64,000 nt of DNA from Acuticoccus mangrovi (GCF_016411865.1 NZ_JAEKJA010000015.1:124001-188000); one strand, 5' to 3'; positions 44,028 through 54,543 are shown, counted from the stretch's first letter. The notes: generated by a model not told the origin, from the sequence alone. Translations and numbers: made by a program.

Positions 44028-45472
44028 AAAAGCAGGCTCTTCGCGGCGGTCAGCGCGGCCGACAGGATCGGCGTCCACACGAGGAAGAAGAAGACGGTGA
44101 ACCCGCTCGCGACCGCCAGCACCACCCGCAGTTCCGCGGCCATCGGCTCGAAGCGGTCCTTCGGCTCGTCGAACATCATCACCTTGATGATGCGCAGGTA
44201 GTAGAAAGCCGCCACCGCCGAGGACAGCGCGCCGATGACTGCGAGCGGCAGAAGGTCGGCCTCCACCGCGGCGAGGAAGACGTAGAGCTTGCCCCAGAAG
44301 CCCACCAGCGGCGGAATGCCCGCGAGGGAGAAGAGCAGCGCCGTGAAGGCGACCGCCATCCAGGGCTTGGTGCGGATGAGGCCGGAGAGGTCGGCGATAT
44401 CCTCCACCATCCCCTCGTCGGCGCGGCGCATGGACAGGATGCAGGCGAAGGAGCCCAGCGTCATCACGAGGTAGATGGTCATGTAGACCACCACGCCGAG
44501 AATGCCCTGCTCGGTGCCCGCGGCGATGCCGATCAGCGCGTAGCCCACGTGACCGATGGACGAATAGGCCATCAGCCGCTTGATGTTGGTCTGCCCGATG
44601 GCGGCGAACGCGCCGAGCAGCATCGAGGCGATGGACAGGAAGATGACGATCTGCTGCCACTGGATCATCGCCGGCTCGAACGCGTCGGACACGACGCGGA
44701 CGAACAGCGCCATCGCGGCGATCTTCGGCGCCGACGCCATGAACGCGGTGACCGGGCTCGGCGCTCCCTCGTAGACGTCCGGCGTCCACATGTGGAACGG
44801 CACCGCCGACACCTTGAAGGCGAGGCCGGCGAGCACGAACACGATGCCGAAGACGATGCCGAGACCCACGCCCTCCGCGCCGATCGCAGCGGCGATGCCG
44901 GCGAACTGGGTGGAGCCGGTGAAGCCGTAGATCAGACTGATGCCGTAGAGCAGCATGCCCGACGACAGCGCGCCGAGGACGAAATATTTGAGGCCCGCCT
45001 CCGTGGAGCGCACCGAGTCGCGGTTGATCGAGACGGCGACGTAGATCGCCAGCGACTGCAGCTCCAGCCCGAGATAGAGGGCGATGGTGTCGTCGGCGGA
45101 GATCATCAGCATCATGCCGACGGTCGCGAGCAGCAGGATCACCGGATATTCGAACCGCGAGAAGGCCTGGTGGCGGGCGTAGCCCATCGTCATCGCCACC
45201 GTCACCGCCGCTGCGATCAGGGTGAGGATCTTCATGTAGCGGGCGAAGGCGTCGAGCACGAAGGCGCCCTCGAAGGTGGTGCGGTCGGTGGGCATGAAGC
45301 CGAGCACCGCGGCGCATCCGAGCATCGCCACGATGGTGAGGACGCTGATCGTCGGGGTGACGTCTTCCTTGTCGAAGGCGCCGATCATCAGGAAGGCGAT
45401 GGCGGCGATCGCGAGGATCAGCTCCGGCAGGAGCGGAAAGAGGGACGGAAGGGCGTGCGCGTCAGCCATCAT
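44024..45472 (-). CDS. nuoN: NADH-quinone oxidoreductase subunit N
   Basis: A 482-residue antiporter-like subunit of complex I with about 14 membrane helices. Diagnostic stretches include [80 protein letters not shown] and [20 protein letters not shown]; lysine and glutamate residues in broken helices carry protons. The start overlaps nuoM by four bases and its stop overlaps birA. Confidence 0.97.
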   Translation of the reverse strand: MMADAHALPSLFPLLPELILAIAAIAFLMIGAFDKEDVTPTISVLTIVAMLGCAAVLGFMPTDRTTFEGAFVLDAFARYMKILTLIAAAVTVAMTMGYARHQAFSRFEYPVILLLATVGMMLMISADDTIALYLGLELQSLAIYVAVSINRDSVRSTEAGLKYFVLGALSSGMLLYGISLIYGFTGSTQFAGIAAAIGAEGVGLGIVFGIVFVLAGLAFKVSAVPFHMWTPDVYEGAPSPVTAFMASAPKIAAMALFVRVVSDAFEPAMIQWQQIVIFLSIASMLLGAFAAIGQTNIKRLMAYSSIGHVGYALIGIAAGTEQGILGVVVYMTIYLVMTLGSFACILSMRRADEGMVEDIADLSGLIRTKPWMAVAFTALLFSLAGIPPLVGFWGKLYVFLAAVEADLLPLAVIGALSSAVAAFYYLRIIKVMMFDEPKDRFEPMAAELRVVLAVASGFTVFFFLVWTPILSAALTAAKSLLL

Positions 45473-47184
45473 TCACTCGCGGGCGTCTGTTCGGAGGCCG
45501 CGTCGGGCTCCCCGTGATTGTCGGCAGGCGCCGCATGATCGTCGGACGCCTCCTCTGCGTGGCCAGTCTCGCCATGGCCAGACTCGCCGTGGCCGCCGCC
45601 GGCGGGCGTCATGCCCGCGGCTTCGAGCCCCCTCTCCACCGCATCGGTGGAGGAGCCCGACACCATGGCGAATTCGGATGCGTCGATCGCCGGCCCCTTC
45701 GGCCCGCCCGTCGCCTCGGCGACGCTGCCGACCAGCGCGTTCACCGACGCGTCGGTCACGCTGAGGACGGGGTTCGGGTAGACGCCGAAGACGATGGTGA
45801 GGACGATCAGCGGCACCATGATGAACTTCTCGCGCAGCGAGAGGTCGAGCATCCGGCGCATGGATTCCTTCTCCAGCGGACCGAACACCACCCGGCGATA
45901 GAGGAACAGGGCGTAGGCTGCCGACAGGATGACGCCGGTCGTCGCCACCACGGCGGCGAGCGTCGACGTCTTGTAGGTGCCGACGAGCGTCAGGAATTCA
46001 CCCACGAAGCCGGAGGTGCCGGGCAGCCCGACGTTGGCCATGGTGAACACCATGAAAGCCGTCGCGTACCAGGGCATCCGCTGGACGAGGCCGCCATAGG
46101 CGGCGATGTCGCGAGTGTGGGTGCGATCGTAGACCACGCCGACGCAGAGGAAGAGAGCCGCCGACACGATGCCGTGCGACAGCATCAGATAGATCGAGCC
46201 CTGAATGCCCTGCACGTTCATGGCGAAGATGCCCATGGTCACGAAGCCCATGTGGGCGACCGACGAATAGGCGATCAGCTTCTTCATGTCCTGCTGCACC
46301 AGCGCCGTCATGGAGGTGACGACGACGGCGATGGCCGACAGCGAGAAGACCAGCCACGCAAGGTCCGCCGACGCGTCGGGGAACATCGGCAGCGAGAAGC
46401 GCAGGAAGCCGTACCCGCCCATCTTCAGCATGATGCCTGCAAGGAGCACCGAGCCCGCGGTGGGCGCTTCGACGTGGGCGTCCGGCAGCCAGGTGTGGAC
46501 CGGCCACATCGGCATCTTCACCGCGAAGGAGGCGAAGAAGGCGAACCAGAGCCACATCTGCATGTCGGTGGGGAACTGATAGTTCATCAGCTCCGGAATG
46601 GAGGTGGTGCCGGCCTGCCAGTACATCGCGATGATGGCGATGAGCATGAGGAGCGAGCCGGTCAGCGTGTAGAGGAAGAACTTGAACGTCGCGTAGATGC
46701 GCCGCGGCCCGCCCCAGGCGCCGATGATCAGGAACATCGGGATCAGGCCACCTTCGAAGAAGATGTAGAAGATCACGATGTCGAGGGCGCAGAAGACGCC
46801 GATCATCAGCGTCTCGAGCACCAGGAAGGCGACCATGTACTCGCGCACCCGGTCCGTCACCGACTTCCAGGAGGCGAGGATGCAGAACGGCATCAGGAAG
46901 GTGGTGAGGATGACGAACAGCATCGAGATGCCGTCGACGCCGAGGTGGTAGCTGACGAGGCCGGGGATCCAGTCGCGCTTTTCGACGAACTGGAAGCCGG
47001 GGTCCGACGGGTCGAACCAGATCCACAGCCCGAGCGACAGGATGAAGTTGAAGACCGTCGTGACCAGCGCGACGCGGCGGATGTTCTCCACCGCCGTGTC
47101 GTCGTTGTCGCGTACGAGGAGGATGTAGGCGACGCCGACGAGCGGCAGGAAGATCAGGATGGTGAGGAGCGGCCAATCGCTCAT
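45469..47184 (-). CDS. nuoM: NADH-quinone oxidoreductase subunit M
   Basis: A 571-residue antiporter-like subunit of complex I, with about 14 helices. Typical stretches are [60 protein letters not shown] and [20 protein letters not shown]. Helices end near residue 485. The remaining 85 or so residues are hydrophilic and finish in a His/Gly/Glu-rich run ([17 protein letters not shown], then [13 protein letters not shown]) not usual for NuoM and possibly metal-binding. It starts directly at the end of nuoL. Confidence 0.96.
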   Translation of the reverse strand: MSDWPLLTILIFLPLVGVAYILLVRDNDDTAVENIRRVALVTTVFNFILSLGLWIWFDPSDPGFQFVEKRDWIPGLVSYHLGVDGISMLFVILTTFLMPFCILASWKSVTDRVREYMVAFLVLETLMIGVFCALDIVIFYIFFEGGLIPMFLIIGAWGGPRRIYATFKFFLYTLTGSLLMLIAIIAMYWQAGTTSIPELMNYQFPTDMQMWLWFAFFASFAVKMPMWPVHTWLPDAHVEAPTAGSVLLAGIMLKMGGYGFLRFSLPMFPDASADLAWLVFSLSAIAVVVTSMTALVQQDMKKLIAYSSVAHMGFVTMGIFAMNVQGIQGSIYLMLSHGIVSAALFLCVGVVYDRTHTRDIAAYGGLVQRMPWYATAFMVFTMANVGLPGTSGFVGEFLTLVGTYKTSTLAAVVATTGVILSAAYALFLYRRVVFGPLEKESMRRMLDLSLREKFIMVPLIVLTIVFGVYPNPVLSVTDASVNALVGSVAEATGGPKGPAIDASEFAMVSGSSTDAVERGLEAAGMTPAGGGHGESGHGETGHAEEASDDHAAPADNHGEPDAASEQTPASE

Positions 47185-49121
47185 CAGAAGTACCCCCGAT
47201 CGAGGGCGATCATCACGGTCACGAACACGGCGATCCCGGTGAGCATCACGAAGGCGTAGTGGTAGAGGTAGCCGGACTGGAAGCGATGGGCGAGCCCGGC
47301 GATGTCGCGCACCCGGGCGGCGATGCCGTCGGGGCCGAAGCCGTCGATCACCCGTCCATCCCCCTTCCAGAAGAGGCGGCCGAGGGCGCGGACGGGGCGG
47401 ACGAAGATGCGGTCATAGAGCTCGTCGAAGTACCACTTGTTCAGGAAGAAGCGGTGCACCGCCGGGAAGGCCTCGATGAAGCGCTTCGGCAGCGTCGGCA
47501 CCAGCATGTAGGTGACGAGCGCGACGATGAAGCCGAGCACCATGACCACCGTCGGTGCGATCACCGCCCAGCCCGGCACCTCGTGCATGGCGTGCAGCAC
47601 GTGGTTGGCGGCGCTCGTGAAGATCGCCCCGTTCCAGAAGCCGCCGTCCGTCGGGTGCTCGAAGGAGTGGGCGAAGACGTAGCCGCCGACGAGCGCGCCG
47701 AGGGAGAGAACGGCGAGCGGGATCAGCATGTTGGGCGGCGACTCGTGCGCATGCTTCAGCGTGTCGGCCGAGGCGCGGCTGGTGCCGTGGAAGGTCATGA
47801 AGAGCAGGCGCCAGGAGTAGAAGGAGGTGAGCAGCGCCGCCCCCACCAGCATGATCCAGGCGTAGGTGGCGAAGGGGTTCTGGCCGACGAAGGAGGCCTC
47901 GATGATGGCGTCCTTGGAGAAGTAGCCGGCCGTGAGCGGAAAGCCCGTCAGCGCCAGCGAGCCGATCAGCATGCCCGCGTAGGTGTAGGGGATCTTCTTC
48001 CACAGTCCGCCCATGCGGCGCATGTCCTGCTCGTCGTGCATGGCGTGGATCACCGAGCCGGCACCAAGGAAGAGCAGCGCCTTGAAGAAGGCGTGGGTGA
48101 AGAGGTGGAACACGGCGATGCCGTAGGCCCCCACCCCGAGGGCGGCGAACATGTAGCCGAGCTGGGAGCAGGTGGAGTAGGCGATCACCCGCTTGATGTC
48201 GTTCTGGGCGCAGCCGATGGTGGCCGCGAACATCGCCGTGGAAGCGCCGACGAAGGTGACCACCGCGAGCGCCGTCGGCGCAAACTCGAAGAGCGGCGAC
48301 ATGCGCGCCACCATGAAGACGCCCGCCGTCACCATGGTGGCGGCGTGGATGAGGGCGGAGACCGGCGTCGGGCCCTCCATCGCGTCGGGCAGCCAGGTGT
48401 GGAGGCCGAGCTGGGCCGACTTGCCCATGGCGCCGACGAAGAGGAGCAGGCAGGCGAGCTCCAGCGCCGGCACCTCGAAGCCGAGGAAGCTGAACGTCAT
48501 CGTCGACAGGGTCGGCGCGGCGCCGAAGATCACGTCGAACGACACCGCCCCGGTGATGGTGAAGATGGTGAAGATGCCGAGGAGGAAGCCGAAGTCGCCG
48601 ACACGGTTGACGACGAAGGCCTTGATCGCCGCAGCGTTCGCCGAGTGGCGATCGTTCCAGAAGCCGATGAGGAGGTAGGAGGCGAGACCGACGCCCTCCC
48701 AGCCGAAGAACATCTGCACCAGGTTGTCGGCCGTCACCAGCATCAGCATCGCGAAGGTGAAGAGCGACAGGTAGGAGAAGAACTTCGCCTTGGCCGGATC
48801 GTGCGCCATGTAGCCGAAGGAGTAGAGGTGCACCAGCGCCGACACGGTGTTGACGACGACGAGCATCACCGCCGTCAGCGTGTCGATCCGCAGGCGCCAG
48901 GCAATCTCGAGATCACCGGAAACGATCCACTCGGCCACCGGCACCCGATCCGTCGGGGCGTCGTTGAAGCCGTAGGCGATGAACACGATCCAGGAGAGCA
49001 CGGCGCAGACGAACAGCAGCGCCGTGGTCACGACCTGCGCCGTGAGCGCTCCGGTCTGCCGCCCGAAGAGGAACGCGAACAGGAAGCCGACGAGCGGCAG
49101 GAAGACGATGAGTTCCACCAT
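47184..49121 (-). CDS. nuoL: NADH-quinone oxidoreductase subunit L
   Basis: A 645-residue subunit, the largest antiporter-like protein of complex I, ending in the long lateral helix and a final membrane anchor. Recognisable are [80 protein letters not shown] and [20 protein letters not shown]. Length is normal. It begins six bases after nuoK. Confidence 0.97.
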   Translation of the reverse strand: MVELIVFLPLVGFLFAFLFGRQTGALTAQVVTTALLFVCAVLSWIVFIAYGFNDAPTDRVPVAEWIVSGDLEIAWRLRIDTLTAVMLVVVNTVSALVHLYSFGYMAHDPAKAKFFSYLSLFTFAMLMLVTADNLVQMFFGWEGVGLASYLLIGFWNDRHSANAAAIKAFVVNRVGDFGFLLGIFTIFTITGAVSFDVIFGAAPTLSTMTFSFLGFEVPALELACLLLFVGAMGKSAQLGLHTWLPDAMEGPTPVSALIHAATMVTAGVFMVARMSPLFEFAPTALAVVTFVGASTAMFAATIGCAQNDIKRVIAYSTCSQLGYMFAALGVGAYGIAVFHLFTHAFFKALLFLGAGSVIHAMHDEQDMRRMGGLWKKIPYTYAGMLIGSLALTGFPLTAGYFSKDAIIEASFVGQNPFATYAWIMLVGAALLTSFYSWRLLFMTFHGTSRASADTLKHAHESPPNMLIPLAVLSLGALVGGYVFAHSFEHPTDGGFWNGAIFTSAANHVLHAMHEVPGWAVIAPTVVMVLGFIVALVTYMLVPTLPKRFIEAFPAVHRFFLNKWYFDELYDRIFVRPVRALGRLFWKGDGRVIDGFGPDGIAARVRDIAGLAHRFQSGYLYHYAFVMLTGIAVFVTVMIALDRGYF

Positions 49122-49127
49122 CGGGGG

Positions 49128-49433
49128 TCAGCCCTTCAACGTATCGATGTCTTCCACCGCGATGGAGCCGCGGTTGCGGAAGAAGGCGACGAGGATCGCG
49201 AGCCCGATGGCCGCCTCGGCTGCGGCCACGGTGAGCACGAAGAGCGCGAACACCTGGCCGACGAGATCGCCGAGCGCCTCGCTGAAGGCGACGAAGTTGA
49301 TGTTGACCGCGAGCAGGATGAGCTCGATCGACATCAGGATCACGATGACGTTCTTGCGATTCAGAAAAATGCCAAACACCCCGATAACAAAAAGGATGGC
49401 GGCGACCGTGAGGTAGTGTGACAGACCGATCAT
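49128..49433 (-). CDS. nuoK: NADH-quinone oxidoreductase subunit K
   Basis: A 101-residue, three-helix subunit. [40 protein letters not shown] (with the conserved membrane glutamate) and [20 protein letters not shown] are the three helices; the second glutamate sits in AAAEAAIG. Length is standard. The ATG at 49433 overlaps the nuoJ stop by four bases. Confidence 0.96.
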   Translation of the reverse strand: MIGLSHYLTVAAILFVIGVFGIFLNRKNVIVILMSIELILLAVNINFVAFSEALGDLVGQVFALFVLTVAAAEAAIGLAILVAFFRNRGSIAVEDIDTLKG

Positions 49434-50050
49434 AGTTGCAGGCCTCGGCCGGATGCGACGTCGCGCACTTCCATGGTGTCCTCGCGCCGGCGGCTCACCT
49501 GGGCGCCGACGTCCTGCCGCTTGGCCCGGCTGGAGTGACGCAGCGTCAGGACGATGGCCCCCACCATGGCGACCAGCAGGATCAGGCCGCAGATCTGAAA
49601 GTAGAAGGCGTACTTGGTGTAGATCACGTGGCCGAGCGCCTCGGTGTTGGTCATCGCGTCGGGCGGCGGAATGGGCACGACCGGCGCGCCGGCGATGACC
49701 GGCGCGATGGTGTAGGCCCCGAGCACCAGAACAAGCTCGACGAGCAGCACCAGACCCACGGTTGCACCGACGGGGAGATACTGCATCACGCCATGCCGCA
49801 ACGCAGCGAAGTCCACGTCCAGCATCATCACCACGAAGAGGAACAGCACCAGAACCGCGCCGACGTAGACCACGATCAGGATCAGCGCGAGGAACTCGGC
49901 CCCGGTGAGCATGAACAGGCCCGCCCCGTTGAGGAAGGCCAGGATCAAAAATAGGACCGAATGGACTGGATTCCGCGACGAGATGACCAACAGCGCGGAG
50001 GCCACCATCACAGCGGCGAACAGGTAGAAGAACAGCGCAACCAGGGTCAT
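49430..50050 (-). CDS. nuoJ: NADH-quinone oxidoreductase subunit J
   Basis: A 206-residue, five-helix membrane subunit of complex [61 protein letters not shown] and the final [20 protein letters not shown]. The C-terminal 35 residues are hydrophilic. It is the first nuo gene in this direction; nuoI and the other upstream subunits do not precede it, and the 158 bp before it lead to an unrelated ABC permease gene. Confidence 0.95.
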   Translation of the reverse strand: MTLVALFFYLFAAVMVASALLVISSRNPVHSVLFLILAFLNGAGLFMLTGAEFLALILIVVYVGAVLVLFLFVVMMLDVDFAALRHGVMQYLPVGATVGLVLLVELVLVLGAYTIAPVIAGAPVVPIPPPDAMTNTEALGHVIYTKYAFYFQICGLILLVAMVGAIVLTLRHSSRAKRQDVGAQVSRRREDTMEVRDVASGRGLQL

Positions 50051-50208
50051 TCAGCGTCTCTCGCACGCAAGGGTTCGGGAATGCGGCGGTGGGGGGCAAC
50101 CGTCGACGGCCCCCCGTCTCTTAGCGGACGCACCATCGCGCGTCCACCGCCCCTATCACCCACAACCCAGCTGTCCGCAATCTCCGCGCGCGCTTCGGCC
50201 GCAGCGGC

Positions 50209-51069
50209 TCAACGGGAAAGCTCCCGCCGCACGTCGACGATGCGGAAGATCAGCCCCGCGAACAGCATCACCACGGCGAGAAGCACCACCGCGTTGGCGG
50301 CCGCTCGCGGATAATTGAGGAACTGGATGTCGTTGGAGATCCCCGACGTCGCCGAGCCGGAGAGCCCGCCCGACATCACCTTCACCACGAAGAAGTCGCC
50401 CATCACCAGCGCCACCACGAACAGCGAGCCGAGGGCGATGCCGGTCTTCGAGAGGGGCAGCACCACGTTCCAGACAACGCCGAAGCGCGAGGCGCCCGCG
50501 TCGTAGGCGGCCTCGAGCAATGCCCGATCGATTCGCGCCATGGAATTGAAGATCGGCACGATCATGAAGAGCGTGAAGAGGTGCACGTAGGCGACGACGA
50601 CAGCGAAGTCGGAAAACAGCAGCCAGTCGAGCGGCTGCGTGATCAGCCCGGACTGGACGAGGGCGTCGTTGATCAGCCCCTCGCGCCCGAGCACCGGCCG
50701 CCACGAGATCATGCGGATGATGTTGGAGGTCCAGAACGGCACGGTGCAGACGAGGAAGAGCGCGATCGCCGTCAGCGTGTTGCGCACCTTGAAGACCAGG
50801 AAGTAGCTGATCCAGAAGCCGATGAACATCGTGATCACCAAGGTGATCAGCGTGAACTTGATGGTCGAGAGGTAGAGGTGAAGGTTCGTCGCGTTGGTGA
50901 GGATGTCGATATAGTTGGTGAGGGTGAAGTCGGGCTGCAGGCCGACGAGCATCACGTAGCGGTAGAAGCTCACCGTCACCACCAGCGCGATGGGCAGCAC
51001 CACGAACACCGCCAGCACCAGCACCAGCGGCAGGACGAGGAGATAGGGAGCCAGGGGGTTCGATTTCAT
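50209..51069 (-). CDS. ABC transporter permease, spermidine/putrescine (PotB) type
   Basis: A 286-residue membrane protein with six helices and the ABC coupling motif EAAYDAGASRFGVVWNVVLP at about residues 187-206. The order (N-terminal PLAPYLLVLPLVLVLAVFVV, then FTLTNYIDILTNATN) is that of PotB/PotH permeases. A complete importer needs a second permease and an ATPase, which are absent from this locus, where nuoJ follows. The ATG overlaps the stop of the K+ channel gene (ATGA). Confidence 0.9.
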   Translation of the reverse strand: MKSNPLAPYLLVLPLVLVLAVFVVLPIALVVTVSFYRYVMLVGLQPDFTLTNYIDILTNATNLHLYLSTIKFTLITLVITMFIGFWISYFLVFKVRNTLTAIALFLVCTVPFWTSNIIRMISWRPVLGREGLINDALVQSGLITQPLDWLLFSDFAVVVAYVHLFTLFMIVPIFNSMARIDRALLEAAYDAGASRFGVVWNVVLPLSKTGIALGSLFVVALVMGDFFVVKVMSGGLSGSATSGISNDIQFLNYPRAAANAVVLLAVVMLFAGLIFRIVDVRRELSR

Positions 51070-51788
51070 TCCTCGTCCTCTTTGGAGCGCAGCGGGTCAC
51101 CACTCGACAGGGCGGAGCTGACGAGCCCCGTCGGCACCGCGATGACGCCGAGGGCCAGCATCAGCATGAGACCGGTGAAGAGGCGGCCGCCGGCGGTGAT
51201 CGGGTAGACGTCGCCGTAGCCCACCGTCGTGAGCGTCACCACCGCCCACCACATCGCGTCGGGGATCGAGCCGAACGCCTCCGGCTGCGCGTCGTGCTCG
51301 AAGAAGTAGATGCCCGTCGCACAGAGGTAGAGCACGATGATCGCGACGGCGGCAAACACCACGAGCTCGTCGCCGACCGTGCGCACCGCCCGGCCGAGGC
51401 GCTCCAGCGCGCGCACGTAACGCGCGAGCTTCAGGAGGCGCAGGACACGCAGCACGCGCAGTGCCCGGATCGAGCGCACGTCGTAGCCGAGGAGCAGCAG
51501 CGTCGGCAGGATGGAGATGAGGTCGATGATGCCGAAGAAGGAGAAGACGTAGCCGAGCCGTCGCGGCGCCGCGTAGAGCCGCAGGAGATATTCGGCGCTG
51601 AACACGCCGACGATCACCCACTCCTCGACGAGGAAGATCCCGTGCCAGGCCGGCCCGAACGCCGGCATCGTCTCGAGGGCGATCGTCACCACCGACACCA
51701 GGATGAGCCCTTGGAGGAAGAAGGCCACGCTGCGGCCGAAAACCGGATCCTCGCCGTCGAGGATCGCCTGAATGCGTTGTCGGCTCAT
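51066..51788 (-). CDS. Voltage-gated-type potassium channel (six-helix ion transporter)
   Basis: A 240-residue channel subunit. Helices S1-S3 lie at about 20-100; S4 is RSIRALRVLRVLRLLKLARY (105-124) with arginines every third residue, the signature of a voltage sensor. S5 (139-160), the pore loop with selectivity filter TTVGYGD (187-193) and S6 (200-224) complete a Kv-like subunit that should form tetramers. The ATG at 51788 has GGAAG five bases upstream; a TTG at 51806 is less likely. It sits between a binding-protein/lipoprotein pair and an ABC permease, overlapping the latter, an unusual context for a channel. Confidence 0.92.
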   Translation of the reverse strand: MSRQRIQAILDGEDPVFGRSVAFFLQGLILVSVVTIALETMPAFGPAWHGIFLVEEWVIVGVFSAEYLLRLYAAPRRLGYVFSFFGIIDLISILPTLLLLGYDVRSIRALRVLRVLRLLKLARYVRALERLGRAVRTVGDELVVFAAVAIIVLYLCATGIYFFEHDAQPEAFGSIPDAMWWAVVTLTTVGYGDVYPITAGGRLFTGLMLMLALGVIAVPTGLVSSALSSGDPLRSKEDEE

Positions 51789-51835
51789 CGTCGCTTCCAC
51801 GATCAAAGGCGCCCGACGGCCTCCTCATCGCAGCC

Positions 51836-52003
51836 TCAGCAGGAGATGTTGCCCGAGCAGCTTACGATGTTGACGTCGGTGGTCACAGCCCCGCCGACCC
51901 TGACCGTCGTCGCGCCGTTCTGACAGCCGGCGAGGCCCACGACGAGCGCGGCCACGCCGACGAGGGGGAGGAGACGTCCCCTCCCCGACCGCCACCCGCT
52001 CAG
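51836..52003 (-). CDS. Putative 29-residue mature lipoprotein
   Basis: A short frame with an excellent lipoprotein signal: basic n-region (WRSGRGR), hydrophobic core LLPLVGVAALVVGLAGC with lipobox LAGC, then a mature peptide of only 29 residues ending in IVSCSGNISC. No ATG, GTG or TTG precedes the n-region; the only candidate is CTG at 52003, overlapping the binding-protein stop as CTGA. A GTG further in would remove the basic region. It lies in the operon between the binding protein and K+ channel. Real expression is uncertain because of the rare start codon. Confidence 0.45.
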   Translation of the reverse strand: MSGWRSGRGRLLPLVGVAALVVGLAGCQNGATTVRVGGAVTTDVNIVSCSGNISC

Positions 52004-53265
52004 GCGGCGTTGAACTCGTTCCACTTGCCGAACAACAGCGGCGCGTTGTCCATGAGATTGTTCCAAACCGCCACCTTGGAGAAGCGCTCCTCGTAGGAGC
52101 CACCGTCGCGCACGTCGCCGGCCTTGTTGGTCACCTCGCCGGTCGGGCTGGTGATCGGCGCCGTCGCGGCCTTGCCCTCGTAGAAGAAGCCCCACTCGTT
52201 CTCCGTCAAGAAGTCTTTCGCCTTCTCGGGGATCGAGATGTAGTAGCCCTGCTTGGCGATGAAGCCGCCGACCCAGCCCGACAGGTACCAGTTGAGATAC
52301 TCGTAGGCCGCGTCGCGCTTGAGGCCGTCGAGGTGGCTCATCATGGCGAGGCCGTTGCCCCAGCCGCGATAGCCCTCCTTGAGCGGCTGATAGACGCAGT
52401 TCACCCCCTGGGTGCGCACCGCCGTCACCGCCGGCGACCACATCGACTGGATCACCACCTCGCCCGAGGCCATCAGGTTCACCGACTCGTCGAAGGTGTT
52501 CCACAGCGCCCGCCAGTGGCCCGCCTTCTTCAGCTCGATGAGCTTGCCCACCGTCTGGTTGATCTCGTCGGGCGTCAGGTTGCCGCGGTCGCCGTAGGTC
52601 ATCTCGCCGGCGGCCTGGAGCGCCATCACCGCGTCCATGATGCCGTTGGTGGGAATGTTCTGGATCGCCGCCTTGCCGCGGAACTTGGGATCGATCAGCG
52701 AGGCCCAGGAGGACACCTCGCCGTCGATCTTGTCGGGGCGGATGCCGAGCGTGTCGGCGTTGTAGACGCTCGGCACGAAGGTCGCCCAGCCGGTGGGCCC
52801 GGTCGCGAAGGAGGTGGCGTCGGCGCTCTCGCGATACATGTACTCGAACGGCGAATCGCCCTCGCGCGACACCTCCTTGCCGGCGAAGGTGCCGTCCTTA
52901 TAGAGCGGCGTCACCTGATCCCACGTCTCGATCTTCGACACGTCGATGCCCTGGGTCGTCCCCTGCGGCACGAACACCTTGGCCTGCCAGATCTCCGAAT
53001 CGGCGATGTCGATGGAGGTCGGATCGTTGATCATCCGGTTGATCAGGCCCGGATGGTCGACGACGCTCATCTCCACCTTGAAGCCGAGGTCCTCGCTCGC
53101 CTTGCGGGCGATGTCGATGAGCGTCGAGTAGCTCATCCCGGTGTGGTTCAGCGTGATGTTCTTGATGTTCTGCGCCCAGACGGTGGGAAAACCCGTGACC
53201 GCCGTCGCCGCGCCGGCTGCCGCCGCGCCCTTCAGAACGCCACGCCGCGAAATCTTGTCGCCCAT
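52000..53265 (-). CDS. Tat-exported ABC solute-binding protein (PotD-like)
   Basis: A 421-residue receptor with a twin-arginine signal (SRRGVLKGAAAAGAATAVTG, cleavage near residue 31). The mature fold fits polyamine/iron-type family 1 receptors: ARKASEDLGFKVEMSVVDHP, PTSIDIADSEIWQAKVFVPQ, YNADTLGIRPDKIDGEVSSW, LIDPKFRGKAAIQNIPTNGI, SGEVVIQSMWSPAVTAVRTQ and AAYEYLNWYLSGWVGGFIAK. Ligand is unknown; pairing with a PotB-type permease suggests a polyamine or similar. It is the first gene of the operon with the lipoprotein, K+ channel and permease. A promoter-proximal inverted repeat lies at 53289-53305. Confidence 0.9.
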   Translation of the reverse strand: MGDKISRRGVLKGAAAAGAATAVTGFPTVWAQNIKNITLNHTGMSYSTLIDIARKASEDLGFKVEMSVVDHPGLINRMINDPTSIDIADSEIWQAKVFVPQGTTQGIDVSKIETWDQVTPLYKDGTFAGKEVSREGDSPFEYMYRESADATSFATGPTGWATFVPSVYNADTLGIRPDKIDGEVSSWASLIDPKFRGKAAIQNIPTNGIMDAVMALQAAGEMTYGDRGNLTPDEINQTVGKLIELKKAGHWRALWNTFDESVNLMASGEVVIQSMWSPAVTAVRTQGVNCVYQPLKEGYRGWGNGLAMMSHLDGLKRDAAYEYLNWYLSGWVGGFIAKQGYYISIPEKAKDFLTENEWGFFYEGKAATAPITSPTGEVTNKAGDVRDGGSYEERFSKVAVWNNLMDNAPLLFGKWNEFNAA

Positions 53266-53288
53266 GCCCCGCTCCTCTTCGCATTCTT

Positions 53289-53305
53289 TGGATCGAGTGG
53301 ATCCA
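53289..53305. promoter_or_regulatory. Inverted repeat upstream of the Tat binding-protein gene
   Basis: TGGATC and GATCCA flank five bases, 24-40 bp upstream of the binding-protein start. A second perfect palindrome, CGTTCGAACG, lies at 53344-53353. Either could be an operator in the divergent region shared with the Tim44-domain gene. Confidence 0.35.
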
Positions 53306-53520
53306 CCCTTTGCCCGAGGCCTGCAATATCAAGGCCATCCGGGCGTTCGAACGATGGCATTTTTCGCGCCCCGGTGAAACGGTCGAGCGGCCTCCGCGGG
53401 CGTCCATCGGACGCCTGCGCCGCGCCTTGTCGCACCCTGCAGGGGGCCGCAGCGGTGGTGGCCGGCGCGATCGCTCCCATATGACACGGTGCGATCGTCC
53501 GACGCCAAGAGAGATAAACC

Positions 53521-54543
53521 ATGCCTTCTCGTCACCGCCTCCGCGCTCTTCTCGCGCTCGCCGTGCTCGCCACGAGCTTCACACTCGTGACCGCCGACTT
53601 CGCCGAAGCGCGACGCGGCGGCTCGTTCGGCAGCCGCGGCTACCGCACCTATTCCGCACCCGCGCCGACCCGCACCTCGCCGAGCACGGCCGCGCCCATC
53701 AACCGCTCCATGACGCCGCGTCAGACGACGGGCTCGCCCAACGCCGCCGGCGCCACGACCGCCCGGCAGACGCGCCGCGGCGGCCTGTTCGGCGGGCTCG
53801 CCGGCGGCCTTCTCGGCGGGCTGATGCTCGGCGGCCTCGTCGGCATGCTGATGGGCCACGGCCTCGGCGGCATGGCCGGCTTCTTCGGCCTCCTGCTGCA
53901 GATCGGCCTCGTGATCCTCGTCGTCTCGTTCGTGATGCGGATGTTCCGCGGCCGGCGCGAGCCGGCGTTCGCCGGCGGGCGCATGGATGCGCCCCATCAG
54001 AGCCCCTACGCCGGCTTCGGCAACGGCGGCACGGGTCCGACGCGAACCGCCGGCGGAACTCAGAGCCCCAGCGGCCTCTCCGGTCATCCGGGCGCCGACG
54101 TCGCGGACATCGACGCCGAGCCGCTGACGGCGACCGGCGCCGACGAGATCGGCATCACCGCCGACGATCTCGACGCCTTCGAGCAGCTCCTCGCCGAGAT
54201 CCAGGCGGCCTATGCGCGGGAGGACTTCGCCGGCCTGCGCGCGCGCTGCACGCCCGAGATCGTCTCCTTCTTCTCCGAGGAGCTCAGCGAGAACGCCATC
54301 AACGGCGTGCGCAACGACGTGACCGACGTGCACCTCCTCCAGGGCGACCTCGCCGAGGCCTGGCGCGAGGACGACGAGGAGTATGCGACCGTCGCCATGC
54401 GCTACTCGAGCGTCGACGTCATGCGCAACCGCAACACCGGCGAGATCGTGGAGGGCGACCCCGCCCCCACCGAAACGATGGAGGTGTGGACCTTCGTCCG
54501 CCCCGTCGGCGGCGCCTGGAAGCTCTCCGCCGTCCAGGAGTAG
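53521..54543 (+). CDS. Tim44-domain membrane-associated protein
   Basis: A 340-residue protein. A signal or anchor (about 1-30) is followed by an Arg/Ser/Thr-rich stretch, a Gly/Leu-rich hydrophobic region (GGLAGGLLGGLMLGGLVGML and FFGLLLQIGLVILVVSFVMR, about 90-145), a linker and a C-terminal Tim44-like domain (about 215-340: DLDAFEQLLAEIQAAYARED, SFFSEELSENAINGVRNDVT, MEVWTFVRPVGGAWKLSAVQ). Bacterial Tim44-like proteins are mostly uncharacterised. It is monocistronic, with a clear terminator downstream at 54615-54647. Confidence 0.9.
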   Translation: MPSRHRLRALLALAVLATSFTLVTADFAEARRGGSFGSRGYRTYSAPAPTRTSPSTAAPINRSMTPRQTTGSPNAAGATTARQTRRGGLFGGLAGGLLGGLMLGGLVGMLMGHGLGGMAGFFGLLLQIGLVILVVSFVMRMFRGRREPAFAGGRMDAPHQSPYAGFGNGGTGPTRTAGGTQSPSGLSGHPGADVADIDAEPLTATGADEIGITADDLDAFEQLLAEIQAAYAREDFAGLRARCTPEIVSFFSEELSENAINGVRNDVTDVHLLQGDLAEAWREDDEEYATVAMRYSSVDVMRNRNTGEIVEGDPAPTETMEVWTFVRPVGGAWKLSAVQE

